From contig JANWWC010000008.1 in the NCBI GenBank assembly GCA_025056215.1, forward strand, positions 1 to 47,909: DNA of 47,909 nt, in the 5' to 3' direction. The notes under the pieces are model-generated. The model was not told where the DNA came from and searched no databases. It saw only the letters and a program-made list of their open reading frames with translations. Each line of letters opens with the position of its first letter. Positions within the stretch are counted from its first letter, which is position 1. This DNA is from Cytophagales bacterium. Lineage in GTDB: Bacteria; Bacteroidota; Bacteroidia; Cytophagales; Flammeovirgaceae. Position numbers and translations under genes: made by a program. Shown in pieces: positions 1 through 8,916 of this stretch.

Positions 1-142
1 GGAAATATTGCGATGGCAAAACTTTCTATGCAAAGCTTTCTTTATCTTTGGCAAGAGATAAATTTTAGGCGAAAAATTTTCAGATGACCTAAAATAACTT
101 AAACTACCAGAGTTAAGATAAGTCGTAACTAATTCATGTAGT

Positions 143-3100
143 ATGAATCAACTTGTGCGTATTGCTATTCAGAAAAAATGGGTGATGGTAGCCTTGTTTA
201 TTTTGATAAGTCTTTTTGGCTACTATTCTTGGACTCAGCTTTCTATAGAAGCATATCCTGACATTGCTGATGTAACCTCACAAGTGGTTACACAGGTGCC
301 AGGTCTTGCTGCAGAGGAAATAGAACAACAAATCACCATTCCAATAGAGCGAGCACTCAACGGACTCCCAGGAATGCATGTGATGCGCAGCAAAAGTACT
401 TTTGGGCTCTCCATGATTACCATTGTGTTCAAAGATGGAGTAGATGACTATTGGGCGCGTATGCGTATTCAAGAGCGTCTTAACGATGTAGAACTTCCTT
501 ACGGCGCAGTTCCTTCTTTAGACCCTCTCACTTCTCCAATAGGTGAAATCTATCGGTATATTATTGAAAGTGATAATTATGATTTAAGAGAACTTACTGA
601 TTTACAAAATTTTACAATTATTCCCCGCATTAAACAAGTGCCTGGCGTAGCAGATGTGACAAACTTTGGAGGAATTACTACTCAATTTCAAATTGAGCTT
701 AATCCTCGAAAATTAGAACAATACAATCTTTCTTTAAGCGACGTAATTGAAACTATAGAAAAAAATAATGCGAATGCAGGAGGAAGCGTTCTCCCAAGAG
801 GAGATTTAGGATATGTCATTCGAGGTATTGGACTTATTAAAGATTTGGAAGATTTAGGACACATTGTTGTCAAAACAGAGAAAGGTGTACCTATATTTCT
901 TAATGATATTGGGAAACTCAAATACGGAAATGTAGAAAGAAAGGGAATTTTAGGATACACTGATAGGCACCGCAATTATTCTGAAAGTATTGAAGGAATT
1001 GTTTTGTTGTTGAAAGGACAAAATCCATCGATAGTTTTGGAAGGAATTCATCAGGCTGTGGAAGAGCTTAATAACGAGATTTTGCCCGATGGTGTTAGGA
1101 TTCACGCTTTTTTGGACAGAACAGAACTCGTTCATACAACACTTAATACTGTTTCTCATACGCTCTTGGAGGGAATGGCGCTTGTCATTGTTGTATTGAT
1201 TGTTTTTTTGGGAAGTTGGCGCAGCGCACTCATCGTTGCTATTACAATTCCACTTTCTTTATTAATAGCTTTCATTTTAATGCATTTTACAAATATTCCT
1301 GCTAACCTACTTTCTTTGGGCGCTATTGATTTCGGAATTATTGTAGATGGCGCTATCGTGATGCTAGAAACGATTCTCAAAAAGAGAGAGGAAAATCCAG
1401 AAAAAGAGCTCTCAGAACAAACTGTACTTGATCAGGCACTGGAGGTAGCAAAACCTATTTTTTTTGCTACAATCATTATTATTACAGCTTATCTTCCACT
1501 TTTTGCTTTTGAGCGAGTTGAGAAGAAACTTTTTACGCCAATGGCTTTTACGGTAGGATACGCTTTATTTGGTGCTTTGATGGTAGCTTTGTTGCTAATT
1601 CCAGGTTTGGCTTATGTAATATATAGAAAACCTCAAAAGATTTATCACAATCGCTGGTTAGAAAGGTTAAGTATTATTTATGGCTCTCACATTCAAAAGA
1701 TTATGCAAAGGCCTCATCAAGTATTTTTGCCTCTTGTGCTTATCCTGATAGGTGCAATTGCACTTACTATAGCAATAGGAAAAGACTTTTTACCTCCTTT
1801 AGATGAAGGTTCGATTTGGTTGCAAGTGCAACTTCCTCCTGGCATTTCTCTAGCGAAATCCAAAGAACTTAGTGATAGTTTGCGCGCACGCACTATGAAA
1901 TACCCTGAAGTTACTTATGTGATGGTACAAGCTGGGCGCAATGACGATGGCACAGACCCATGGACTCCCTCTCACTTCGAAGTATCTATAGGCCTAAAAC
2001 CTTATAAAGAATGGAAAAATGGTAAAACAAAATACGACCTTATAGAAGAATTAGCTCAAGAATACTCGACGTTGCCCGGTTTTACAGTGGGCTTTTCACA
2101 ACCTATGATTGACGGCGTAATGGATAAAATTTCTGGAGCGCATAGCGAATTAGTTGTAAAAGTGTATGGAGATGACTTTCAAGAAACAAGGCGCATTGCA
2201 GAACAAATTTTAAAAGTACTGAAAACAGTTCCTGGAGCTGTAGATTTGGCTATTGACCAAGAACCGCCTTTGCCACAGTTGCAAATTCATGCCGATCGCG
2301 AACGGATTGCTCAATATGGTTTAAATGTTTCTGATGTAGCAGAGCTCATTGAGGTGGCTATCGGTGGAAAACCCATTTCGCAAATCTTTATCGGAAATAA
2401 AGTGTATGATATTATTTGCCGGTATAGCGAAGAAAGTCGAAACACGCCTGAAAAAATTGCCAATCTGATGCTTACCTCAGGAACAGGAGCGAAAATTCCT
2501 CTTTCGCAAGTATCGCAGGTAAAACTTAGTACAGGAGAGAGCACTATCACGCGCGAAATGAATAAAAGACATCTTACTGTCAAACTCAACGTACGCAATC
2601 GGGATTTGGCTTCTTTGCTCAAAGAAGCGCAAGAACGTATCGAAGAAGAAGTAAAATACGACCATGAAAAATATCATGTTAAATGGGGAGGACAGTTCGA
2701 AAATCAAAACCGAGCTTATAGGCGACTTTCGGTGATTGTGCCTTTAGCGTTGGGTATTATGTTTGTTTTGTTGTATGGTGCTTTTGGAGTGTTTCGGCAG
2801 GCAGGCTTGCTGATGAGCGTAGTTCCTTTGGCACTTTTTGGCGGAATGTTAGCTCTCAATATAAGAGGAATGACGCTCAATGTATCTTCTGCCGTCGGTT
2901 TTATTGCGCTTTTTGGAGTAGCTATTCAGAATGGGGTTATTATGATTGCACATATCAATCATTTAAGAGAACAAGGGATGGAATTGTTGGAAGCAGTTAT
3001 AGTAGGAGCTAAAGATCGTTTTCGTCCTGTTTTGATGACAGCGACCGTAGCAGTTTTAGGTTTATTGCCTGCTTCTTTAGCTACAGGAATTGGAAGCGAT

Positions 3101-3211
3101 GTACAGCGCCCGCTAGCCACTGTAATCGTTTATGGGTTACTTTTTTCTACTGCTATTACTCTTTATGCGCTTCCTGCTTTGTATTATCTTGTTGAGAGAA
3201 ACAAAAATTAG
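143..3211 (+). CDS. Heavy-metal efflux RND transporter, CzcA/CusA family
   Basis: Inner-membrane pump of a three-part RND system that exports divalent or monovalent metal cations with proton motive force. The 1022-residue length fits the HME-RND family. There is an N-terminal membrane segment (about 13-32), two large periplasmic loops and the usual 4+1+... membrane blocks. The family signature in the fourth membrane helix is visible: D396-F-G-I-I-V-D402-G with E409, the charged residues that relay protons in CzcA. The start ATG gives the normal N-terminus (MNQLVRIAIQ). The membrane-fusion and outer-membrane partners are not downstream, so they probably lie to the left of the window. The gene overlaps the convergent DUF2480 gene by 4 bp. 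The metal cannot be told from the sequence; copper/silver and cobalt/zinc/cadmium are both possible. Confidence 0.93.
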   Translation: MNQLVRIAIQKKWVMVALFILISLFGYYSWTQLSIEAYPDIADVTSQVVTQVPGLAAEEIEQQITIPIERALNGLPGMHVMRSKSTFGLSMITIVFKDGVDDYWARMRIQERLNDVELPYGAVPSLDPLTSPIGEIYRYIIESDNYDLRELTDLQNFTIIPRIKQVPGVADVTNFGGITTQFQIELNPRKLEQYNLSLSDVIETIEKNNANAGGSVLPRGDLGYVIRGIGLIKDLEDLGHIVVKTEKGVPIFLNDIGKLKYGNVERKGILGYTDRHRNYSESIEGIVLLLKGQNPSIVLEGIHQAVEELNNEILPDGVRIHAFLDRTELVHTTLNTVSHTLLEGMALVIVVLIVFLGSWRSALIVAITIPLSLLIAFILMHFTNIPANLLSLGAIDFGIIVDGAIVMLETILKKREENPEKELSEQTVLDQALEVAKPIFFATIIIITAYLPLFAFERVEKKLFTPMAFTVGYALFGALMVALLLIPGLAYVIYRKPQKIYHNRWLERLSIIYGSHIQKIMQRPHQVFLPLVLILIGAIALTIAIGKDFLPPLDEGSIWLQVQLPPGISLAKSKELSDSLRARTMKYPEVTYVMVQAGRNDDGTDPWTPSHFEVSIGLKPYKEWKNGKTKYDLIEELAQEYSTLPGFTVGFSQPMIDGVMDKISGAHSELVVKVYGDDFQETRRIAEQILKVLKTVPGAVDLAIDQEPPLPQLQIHADRERIAQYGLNVSDVAELIEVAIGGKPISQIFIGNKVYDIICRYSEESRNTPEKIANLMLTSGTGAKIPLSQVSQVKLSTGESTITREMNKRHLTVKLNVRNRDLASLLKEAQERIEEEVKYDHEKYHVKWGGQFENQNRAYRRLSVIVPLALGIMFVLLYGAFGVFRQAGLLMSVVPLALFGGMLALNIRGMTLNVSSAVGFIALFGVAIQNGVIMIAHINHLREQGMELLEAVIVGAKDRFRPVLMTATVAVLGLLPASLATGIGSDVQRPLATVIVYGLLFSTAITLYALPALYYLVERNKN

Positions 3212-3729
3212 GTAGAATTTTTTTCTGTTGTGCGTTTAAAAATAGGAACAGTGCTACAGGGTTCTCCATACATGATGGAATGAGCGTATGGAAGCAAAAG
3301 CCTTGTAATTTCTACATAAGCAAAGGGAGGGACTGGAACCTTTCCGCATCCTTTGATTACGACTTTGGCGTCTTGAAATTTTGTAAGATCAATTTTAGAG
3401 AGAGCATCTTGAAAAAGGGCGTTTTCGAGTTCGGCAAGTGTCCCAAAAATGACTTTGTGAGCATAAGGTTGTAACTTAGTTGCTAAAAGCATATACGCCC
3501 ATATCGGTATAATAGCATCTGTGCTACAAGTAATAGCGACATTTTTCCCTCTGTAAGTTTCCCAATCATGTTCTGACAAAAATCGCCTGAATTCTTTTTC
3601 TCGAAGGATTAATCCTTCATAAAGGTGTTGAGCAATATCGTACACAATGCGCTCTCCGTGGTGATAATATTCAGAAAGGTCCAAAGTAATAAGAGAGCTT
3701 TGCGCAACGCGATTTACGATTGTATCCAT
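3208..3729 (-). CDS. DUF2480 family protein
   Basis: A 173-residue protein of a Bacteroidetes-restricted family of unknown function. I recognise it by the conserved C-terminus (SIMYGEPCSTVPIFKR) and the central segment KVVIKGCGKVPVPPFAY. The reading frame is open further upstream (to 3843), but that part lies inside the ketolase gene and does not look like the family, so I start at the ATG at 3729, two bases after the crtW stop. No signal peptide or membrane segment is seen, so it is probably cytoplasmic. The 2-bp spacing suggests translation coupled to crtW. No function can be assigned. Confidence 0.85.
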   Translation of the reverse strand: MDTIVNRVAQSSLITLDLSEYYHHGERIVYDIAQHLYEGLILREKEFRRFLSEHDWETYRGKNVAITCSTDAIIPIWAYMLLATKLQPYAHKVIFGTLAELENALFQDALSKIDLTKFQDAKVVIKGCGKVPVPPFAYVEITRLLLPYAHSIMYGEPCSTVPIFKRTTEKNST

Positions 3730-3731
3730 AA

Positions 3732-4415
3732 TTAATTTTTTCCATTCATTTCTTTGATGCGATAAAGTTGCCACCACGGTACGTGTGGAAAAGCGTGGTG
3801 TTCGTAATGATAGCCAAAAAAATAACAACTTACAAATGCCCAAAAGTGGTGGAGTTTTTGGCTTCTGGCTTTATGAATATTGTTAGGCTCATGTTCGCCT
3901 CGATGAGGAAGATAAGTACCAAAATAAAATAACTGAAGGGTAGAAAGAAGAGAAGGTAGCATCCAAAATAAAAAAACGTTCCATTCTGAAAAGAAGTAAG
4001 TTAATATGTTATAAGTAATTGCCATGAGGAATACTTGCTTCCAACTTACGTATTCCAATAAGAAACTGATATACCATTTTCCAAAATGTTGGCTCTCATG
4101 GAAATCAGGGTCTTGAGTCGTACCTACGAATTTATGATGCGCGTGATGTTTAGGAAGCATTTTTTCATAAGAGTTAAAAGCAAATAAACAAGCCGCTATT
4201 TTTCCAATCCAACGGTTGAGTTGAGGAGAGGCTGGGGCTACTATCCCATGCATAGCATCGTGAGCTGTAATAAATAGACCTGTATAAAGATGAGTCTGTA
4301 AAAAAATAAGAAGATAATGATACCAACAAGCAAAGTTAAATGGAAACAGCAAGCACGCGCTAGTAGAAATTATCCATAAAGCAATGATGCCTAAACCGAT
4401 GCCGACGCCAAGCAT
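3732..4415 (-). CDS. crtW: Beta-carotene ketolase (CrtW type)
   Basis: Membrane di-iron oxygenase of the fatty-acid-desaturase superfamily that adds 4-keto groups to beta-carotene or zeaxanthin, giving echinenone, canthaxanthin or astaxanthin. Its histidine boxes match CrtW: H52-D-A-M-H56, H90-H-A-H93-H94 followed by DPDFH (102-106), FGTYLPH (165-171), and GYHYEHH (201-207) followed by PWW. At 227 residues with several hydrophobic segments it has the usual CrtW length. No other carotenoid gene (crtB, crtI, crtY, crtZ) is in the window, so the pathway must be encoded elsewhere. It lies 43 bp after trpS on the same strand and just before the DUF2480 gene. A simple fatty acid desaturase is a less likely alternative because the FGTYLPH and EHH motifs are ketolase-specific. 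Confidence 0.88.
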   Translation of the reverse strand: MLGVGIGLGIIALWIISTSACLLFPFNFACWYHYLLIFLQTHLYTGLFITAHDAMHGIVAPASPQLNRWIGKIAACLFAFNSYEKMLPKHHAHHKFVGTTQDPDFHESQHFGKWYISFLLEYVSWKQVFLMAITYNILTYFFSEWNVFLFWMLPSLLSTLQLFYFGTYLPHRGEHEPNNIHKARSQKLHHFWAFVSCYFFGYHYEHHAFPHVPWWQLYRIKEMNGKN

Positions 4416-4458
4416 TTTCTGAATTTTATTGAATAAACATTAAAACCTGCTTGCTTGT

Positions 4459-5427
4459 TTAAAAGCCTATTACTTTTCGAATTGTTTCGATTTTTTGAGC
4501 AGCAATTTGTTTTGCTTTGGTTTCTCCTTCTGTAAGCTTTTGAAACAAAATTTTATCGTCAGAGAGATAATAATTGAAAATTTCTCTTTCCTTTGAAAAT
4601 TTGGAAAGGATGAGTTCAAAAAGTTCTTTTTTAGCATTCCCGTATCCGTAGTTGCCACCTAAGTATTTTTGGCGGAGTTCTTCAGTTTGAGTAGGTTCAG
4701 CAAGCAACGCATATAGCTTGAAAACTGTACAAGTATCAGGATTTTTGGGCTCTTCCAACGGAGTGCTGTTAGTTTGAATACTCATAATTTGCTTTTTGAG
4801 TTCTTTTTCAGGTAAAAAGATGTCGATAGTGTTTTTATAGGATTTACTCATTTTTTGTCCATCTGTGCCAGGAATAGTCATGATATTTGTTTTGATTTCG
4901 GGTTGTGGAAGAACAAAAATTTCTCCGTAGTGCTTGTTAAAGGCGGCGGCGATATCTCGTGTGATTTCGATGTGTTGTTTTTGGTCTTTTCCTACAGGCA
5001 CAATTTCAGCGTCGTAAAGCAAGATATCGGCTGCCATCAGAACTGGATAAGTAAAAAGACCTGCATTTACATCGGAGAGTCGATGGGATTTATCTTTAAA
5101 TGAATGCGCATTCGCTAACATCGGGTAAGGTGTAAAACAGCCTAAGTACCAAGCTAATTCGCAAACCTCTGTAATTTGAGATTGCCTGTAAAATACATGT
5201 TTGGTTGTATCGAGGCCGAATGCCAACCAAGCTGCTGCAATAGCTTTTACGTTTTCAATTCTTTCTTGAGCATTTTTAATAGTTGTAAGAGAGTGTAAAT
5301 CAGCAATGAAAAAAAATGACTCGTTTTCAGGATTTTGTGAAAGTTGTATGGCTGGTAAAATCGCTCCTAAGATATTGCCTAAATGAGGTCTTCCCGAACT
5401 TTGAATGCCCGTCAAAATGCGCGCCAT
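4459..5427 (-). CDS. trpS: Tryptophanyl-tRNA synthetase
   Basis: Class I aminoacyl-tRNA synthetase that charges tRNA-Trp in the cytoplasm. The HIGH-type motif is PHLGN at 14-18 and the KMSKS loop is at 192-196. At 322 residues it is the usual bacterial length. The start ATG gives MARILTGIQSSGRPH, the standard N-terminus of the family. It sits 6 bp after ftsY on the same strand, so the two are probably co-transcribed. Confidence 0.97.
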   Translation of the reverse strand: MARILTGIQSSGRPHLGNILGAILPAIQLSQNPENESFFFIADLHSLTTIKNAQERIENVKAIAAAWLAFGLDTTKHVFYRQSQITEVCELAWYLGCFTPYPMLANAHSFKDKSHRLSDVNAGLFTYPVLMAADILLYDAEIVPVGKDQKQHIEITRDIAAAFNKHYGEIFVLPQPEIKTNIMTIPGTDGQKMSKSYKNTIDIFLPEKELKKQIMSIQTNSTPLEEPKNPDTCTVFKLYALLAEPTQTEELRQKYLGGNYGYGNAKKELFELILSKFSKEREIFNYYLSDDKILFQKLTEGETKAKQIAAQKIETIRKVIGF

Positions 5428-5433
5428 AGAGTT

Positions 5434-6390
5434 TTATTTTTTGAATAGAGATTCTACAAAAGCAATCTTGTTAAAGGGTTGCAAATCCTCTATTTTTTCG
5501 CCTACTCCTATGTACTTTACTGGAATTTTGAATTCGTCAGAGATTCCGATTACAACTCCTCCTTTGGCTGTTCCGTCTAATTTAGTAATAGCCAAAGCGG
5601 TTACTTCGGTAGCTTTTGTAAATTCTCTGGCCTGTACGACAGCGTTTTGTCCTGTGCTTCCATCTAACACCAAGAGTACTTCGTGAGGTGCATCCGGAAT
5701 TACTTTTTGCATCACGCGCTTAATTTTAGAAAGTTCTGCCATCAGGTTGACTTTAGTATGAAGCCTTCCTGCTGTATCTATAATAATTACATCTGCATTA
5801 ATTTCTTTTCCTTTTTTAATAGTATCGAAAGCTACTGAAGCAGGGTCTGTATTCATTCCTTGCGAAACGATTTCTACTCCTGCACGCGTTGCCCATAATG
5901 AAAGTTGGTCCACTGCGGCGGCACGAAATGTATCCGCTGCCCCTAATAGCACCTTGTATCCTAATTGTTTGAATTGGTAAGCTAATTTTCCGATAGTAGT
6001 GGTTTTCCCTACGCCATTTACTCCCACTACCATAATTACATAAGGCTTTTGGTGAGAAGGAAGTTCATATCCTTCTAAATTTTCTGACTGATTTTCAGTT
6101 AATAATGCAGCGATTTCTTCACGCAAGATGCGGTCGAGTTCTTCTGTATTCATAAATTTATCTCTTGCTACGCGCTCTTCGATTCTTCTGATAATCTTGA
6201 GCGTAGTAGAGACTCCTACATCCGAAGTAATAAGAATTTCTTCTAATTGATTTAGTACTTCATCATCTACACGCGATTTTCCGATAAGGGCACGACTCAG
6301 TTTCGAGAAAAAGTTTTCTTTGGTTTTTTCTAAGCTTTTTTCAAGGGATTCTTGCTTTTCTTTTGTAAAAAACTTTTTGAAAAAGTTCAT
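5434..6390 (-). CDS. ftsY: Signal recognition particle receptor FtsY
   Basis: SRP-type GTPase that docks ribosome-SRP complexes at the inner membrane for co-translational insertion. The N-terminal helical N domain (about 20-95) is followed by the NG GTPase: G1 GVNGVGKT at 123-130, DTAGR at 205-209 and TKLDG at 269-273 followed by TAKGG. The protein is 318 residues and lacks the long acidic A domain of E. coli FtsY; it has only a short charged, phenylalanine-rich N-terminus (MNFFKKFFTKEK), which could act as the membrane-binding helix. It lies between the SPOR protein (13 bp upstream) and trpS (6 bp downstream). Confidence 0.97.
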   Translation of the reverse strand: MNFFKKFFTKEKQESLEKSLEKTKENFFSKLSRALIGKSRVDDEVLNQLEEILITSDVGVSTTLKIIRRIEERVARDKFMNTEELDRILREEIAALLTENQSENLEGYELPSHQKPYVIMVVGVNGVGKTTTIGKLAYQFKQLGYKVLLGAADTFRAAAVDQLSLWATRAGVEIVSQGMNTDPASVAFDTIKKGKEINADVIIIDTAGRLHTKVNLMAELSKIKRVMQKVIPDAPHEVLLVLDGSTGQNAVVQAREFTKATEVTALAITKLDGTAKGGVVIGISDEFKIPVKYIGVGEKIEDLQPFNKIAFVESLFKK

Positions 6391-6403
6391 AGCCCTCTTA
6401 TGT

Positions 6404-7078
6404 TTAGTGTTGTATTACGAAGGCATTTTGTCCTTCGCGGTCTTTAGCGATTTTGCGAAAATTTTCGCAGTACGAACGCGCAGAAGCTTCATCTTTCAAA
6501 GAACCGTATACTACTGAGAAAACTCTTTTGCCATCTACTTCTTTGACTCTGATATAAGTATTGTACATTTTGTATTGCTTGCTGAACTCTTGTGCTTTTT
6601 CTAATGCCATGCAGAGTGTTGAGTAAGAATAAACCTGAATTCCCCACCCTTTTGTATTGAGCTTATTAAGCGTAAGAAAATAACTTTGATTAGGCGCCAG
6701 TTTGTTTTGTTGAATAGCACAAGGGCGTTTGTCGTTGGGGTCGATGGAGGGTGTTTCGTTTGGAGTACTTTTAGACTTTGCAGCTGAAGTGTTTTCAGAT
6801 AAGCGAATAGTAAGAGCGCGGTTAGCTTCTTTGAGTTCGCTTAGATTGTCCTGCAAACGCCGTACTTCGGAGCTCAGCATTTGATTTTCTTGTTTGAGTG
6901 CTGCATTTTCTTTTTGAAGAGCTTGTTTTTCGCGTTCTAGCTGTACATTTGCTTTTTGAAGCTCTACTTTTTCTTGTTTAAGTTGTTCATTTTCTTCGAT
7001 AATTTTTCTTTTAGTTTGCGCTTGTGCCACAAGCAAGCTCATTCCTCCTATCAAGACTAATATAACCGAGCGTATCAT
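6404..7078 (-). CDS. Secreted coiled-coil protein with C-terminal SPOR domain
   Basis: A 224-residue envelope protein. Residues 1-20 form a signal peptide (cleavage likely after AQA, leaving Q21). Residues 22-95 are a long coiled coil rich in E, K, Q and L. After a low-complexity linker (about 97-125), residues 144-222 (GWGIQVYSYS onward, with a second YGSLKDEASA element) look like a SPOR domain, which in known proteins binds denuded peptidoglycan glycan strands at division sites. This suggests a periplasmic cell-wall or division role. It is placed 13 bp before ftsY and is probably in the same operon. The SPOR assignment rests on pattern recognition and would need a profile search. Confidence 0.72.
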   Translation of the reverse strand: MIRSVILVLIGGMSLLVAQAQTKRKIIEENEQLKQEKVELQKANVQLEREKQALQKENAALKQENQMLSSEVRRLQDNLSELKEANRALTIRLSENTSAAKSKSTPNETPSIDPNDKRPCAIQQNKLAPNQSYFLTLNKLNTKGWGIQVYSYSTLCMALEKAQEFSKQYKMYNTYIRVKEVDGKRVFSVVYGSLKDEASARSYCENFRKIAKDREGQNAFVIQH

Positions 7079-7119
7079 GGTGTATTGAGAGTTGTAGTAT
7101 AAATTTGGTGGAAAGTTAA

Positions 7120-7359
7120 TTATTTCACTTCTTGGAAATCAATATATTCCTCTTCATTTCGATTGTGAAGAGGTCTCTTTTTATGAGTATATTGGATAGT
7201 GATTTTTCCATCTGGAGTATTGTGGTAGGATTGGTGTTGCTTGTGAAGTTCTTTTGCTATTTGCTTTCCTAAAAACACAAGGGCAAATCGAAGAAAATAA
7301 CCTGCAAATCGTGCTATTATAAAAATAACAATGAACGCAATAATAAGAAACTTTATCAT
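7120..7359 (-). CDS. Small membrane protein, DUF4834-like
   Basis: A 79-residue protein with one N-terminal hydrophobic segment (about 2-28, MIKFLIIAFIVIFIIARFAG) and a charged tail. It resembles the short Bacteroidetes DUF4834 family of unknown function. I choose the ATG at 7359 over an upstream in-frame start because this ATG overlaps the ppa stop codon in the arrangement ATGA (7356-7359), the classic sign of coupled translation. The upstream alternative would only add residues overlapping ppa. Function unknown. Confidence 0.72.
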   Translation of the reverse strand: MIKFLIIAFIVIFIIARFAGYFLRFALVFLGKQIAKELHKQHQSYHNTPDGKITIQYTHKKRPLHNRNEEEYIDFQEVK

Positions 7360-7883
7360 ATCTTGACGAGTTTGTTTTTGGAATGCAATAAAAACGCTTC
7401 TCTGCATTGTTTGTACACCTCTAAAGCGCGAACTTCATCCTCCCAGCCTTGTACGGCTACTTTTTTCTTTTCTAGTTCTTTGTATACTTGAAAAAAGTGT
7501 TCTATTTCTTTTTTGAGGTGTGGATTAACTTGCTCGAACTTATAAATACTATTCCATATAGGGTCACTCACAGGCACACATAATAGTTTGGCGTCGGGTC
7601 CTTTTTCGTCTGTCATATTGAATACGCCGACGGGTCGAACTTCAATAATGCATCCTGGGAAAGTCGGTTCAGTCACTAATACGAGCACATCGAGCGGATC
7701 TCCATCGGGAGCAAGTGTTTCGGGAATAAAACCATAATCCGATGGATAATGCATAGAAGAGAAAATCATTCTATCGTATCGAATGAGACGCTTTTCAGGG
7801 TCCCATTCGTATTTGTTTCGACTTCCCTTCGGAATTTCTATGAGAGCATCAAAAGTGATTTCTCCATTTTTAGAGTGTGCCAT
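7356..7883 (-). CDS. ppa: Inorganic pyrophosphatase (family I)
   Basis: Cytoplasmic hydrolysis of pyrophosphate to two phosphates, pulling biosynthetic reactions forward. The 175 residues fit the prokaryotic soluble family I. The signature D60-G-D62-P-L-D65, which coordinates catalytic magnesium ions, is preceded by YPSDYGFIPETLAP, and the substrate-binding KYEWD and RYDR segments are at 24-38. It is the first gene after a recognisable promoter (7926-7957) and overlaps the small membrane protein gene by 4 bp. Confidence 0.97.
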   Translation of the reverse strand: MAHSKNGEITFDALIEIPKGSRNKYEWDPEKRLIRYDRMIFSSMHYPSDYGFIPETLAPDGDPLDVLVLVTEPTFPGCIIEVRPVGVFNMTDEKGPDAKLLCVPVSDPIWNSIYKFEQVNPHLKKEIEHFFQVYKELEKKKVAVQGWEDEVRALEVYKQCREAFLLHSKNKLVKI

Positions 7884-7925
7884 ATTTTTATTCTTTGTTT
7901 GGCGCAGAAATTAACATATTTTGAA

Positions 7926-7957
7926 CAAAGGTAGAAAATTTTATTTGTATAACACAA
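7926..7957 (-). promoter_or_regulatory. Bacteroidetes-type promoter upstream of ppa
   Basis: Reading the minus strand, TTG (complement of 7955-7957) is followed after 21 bases by TACCTTTG (complement of 7926-7933). This is a perfect match to the -7 element TAnnTTTG with the usual -33 spacing known from Bacteroides and Flavobacterium. The predicted start is near 7919, about 35 bases before the ppa ATG. It probably serves ppa and the following genes down to trpS. Confidence 0.65.
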
Positions 7958-7959
7958 TT

Positions 7960-8823
7960 CTACACGTACTTCTCTTTAAGAATCAGTACTGGAATTTCGC
8001 TATGAAAAGGAAGTGTACGACTTACGCTATGGTGAAATAATTGCTCTATAAAACTTCTTTCTTTCTGAAGTACAGCAATTACATCTACTTTGTTCTTTTT
8101 TAAGTAATCAAAAATACCACTTTCTACTTTTTCGTTGAACTGAATTTTAAAGTCCAATTCAGAAACGGGCAAGAACGAGTAAAGGTCGCGCATTTCTTCC
8201 ATTTGTTGCCAAGATTGATTAGCAATAGTATTAGGTTCTAGGCTATCAATATGCAAGCAAGTGATGCGTGCATTGAAATAAGAGGCAATTTCTCTTAGAT
8301 AATCGATGTAATCTACTTCGTCGGGAGTAAAGTTAGAAGCATACAAGATTTCTTTAATAGATTCATATTTTGCATTAGAAGGAATGGTTACCACAGGAGC
8401 TTTTGCTGATGAAATGATTTGATAAGTTACACTTCCCCAAAGCCAAAAAGAACTTCCTGCTTGTGATTTAGTACCTACAAAAACCCCATTATAATTTTCC
8501 GTAGTGATGTAGCGGTTTGCTTCCTCTACTACTGCACCAGTATGAACTGCCCAACTAATTTCCAAAGATTTTTTCGTCCCTTTGTACTTTTTCTTGCTGT
8601 GCGGAGAAGTGATGTCTTGCAGGTATTTCTGAGCTTCTGATTCTAATTCTGAAATGATGCGGTCGCCGATTCCATAAAAGGAGTAACCCACTTCCCCTCC
8701 TAGGGGCTGGATTACGTGAAATACATGGATTTTTGCTTTTGTTTCTAAAGCGTATTCGACAGCGTATGCTAGGGCATTTTGAGAAGTTTTGCTAAAATCA
8801 ACGGGAACAAGTATCTTTTTCAT
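7960..8823 (-). CDS. Universal stress protein, tandem UspA domains
   Basis: A 287-residue cytoplasmic protein made of two UspA-type alpha/beta domains (about 1-150 and 153-287). The first begins KKILVPVDFS and ends with an ATP-binding-type loop G117-x5-G123-x6-G130-S131, although the second glycine of the usual motif is Ser120. The second domain (VDVIAVLQ, then SVSRTLPFHSEIPVLIL) lacks a clear glycine loop and is probably non-nucleotide-binding. Such proteins help survival under stress; no specific partner is evident. It lies 93 bp after dnaX, and its stop is 2 bp from the -33 element of the ppa promoter. Confidence 0.88.
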   Translation of the reverse strand: MKKILVPVDFSKTSQNALAYAVEYALETKAKIHVFHVIQPLGGEVGYSFYGIGDRIISELESEAQKYLQDITSPHSKKKYKGTKKSLEISWAVHTGAVVEEANRYITTENYNGVFVGTKSQAGSSFWLWGSVTYQIISSAKAPVVTIPSNAKYESIKEILYASNFTPDEVDYIDYLREIASYFNARITCLHIDSLEPNTIANQSWQQMEEMRDLYSFLPVSELDFKIQFNEKVESGIFDYLKKNKVDVIAVLQKERSFIEQLFHHSVSRTLPFHSEIPVLILKEKYV

Positions 8824-8916
8824 TTATGTAATCAATTAAAAGTGAAACAATTGCTTTGCTATATTACAAAATTTCGAAATCGTTTGCATCAAAGAAAAAA
8901 TTTTTCGCCCATAACT

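Noticed and set aside
1-87. Open frame of 28 codons from the window edge, ending with TGA at 85-87, as the tail of an upstream gene
   Set aside because: It could be the end of a membrane-fusion or outer-membrane partner of the RND pump, but the 28 residues show no recognisable motif and the real frame is unknown.
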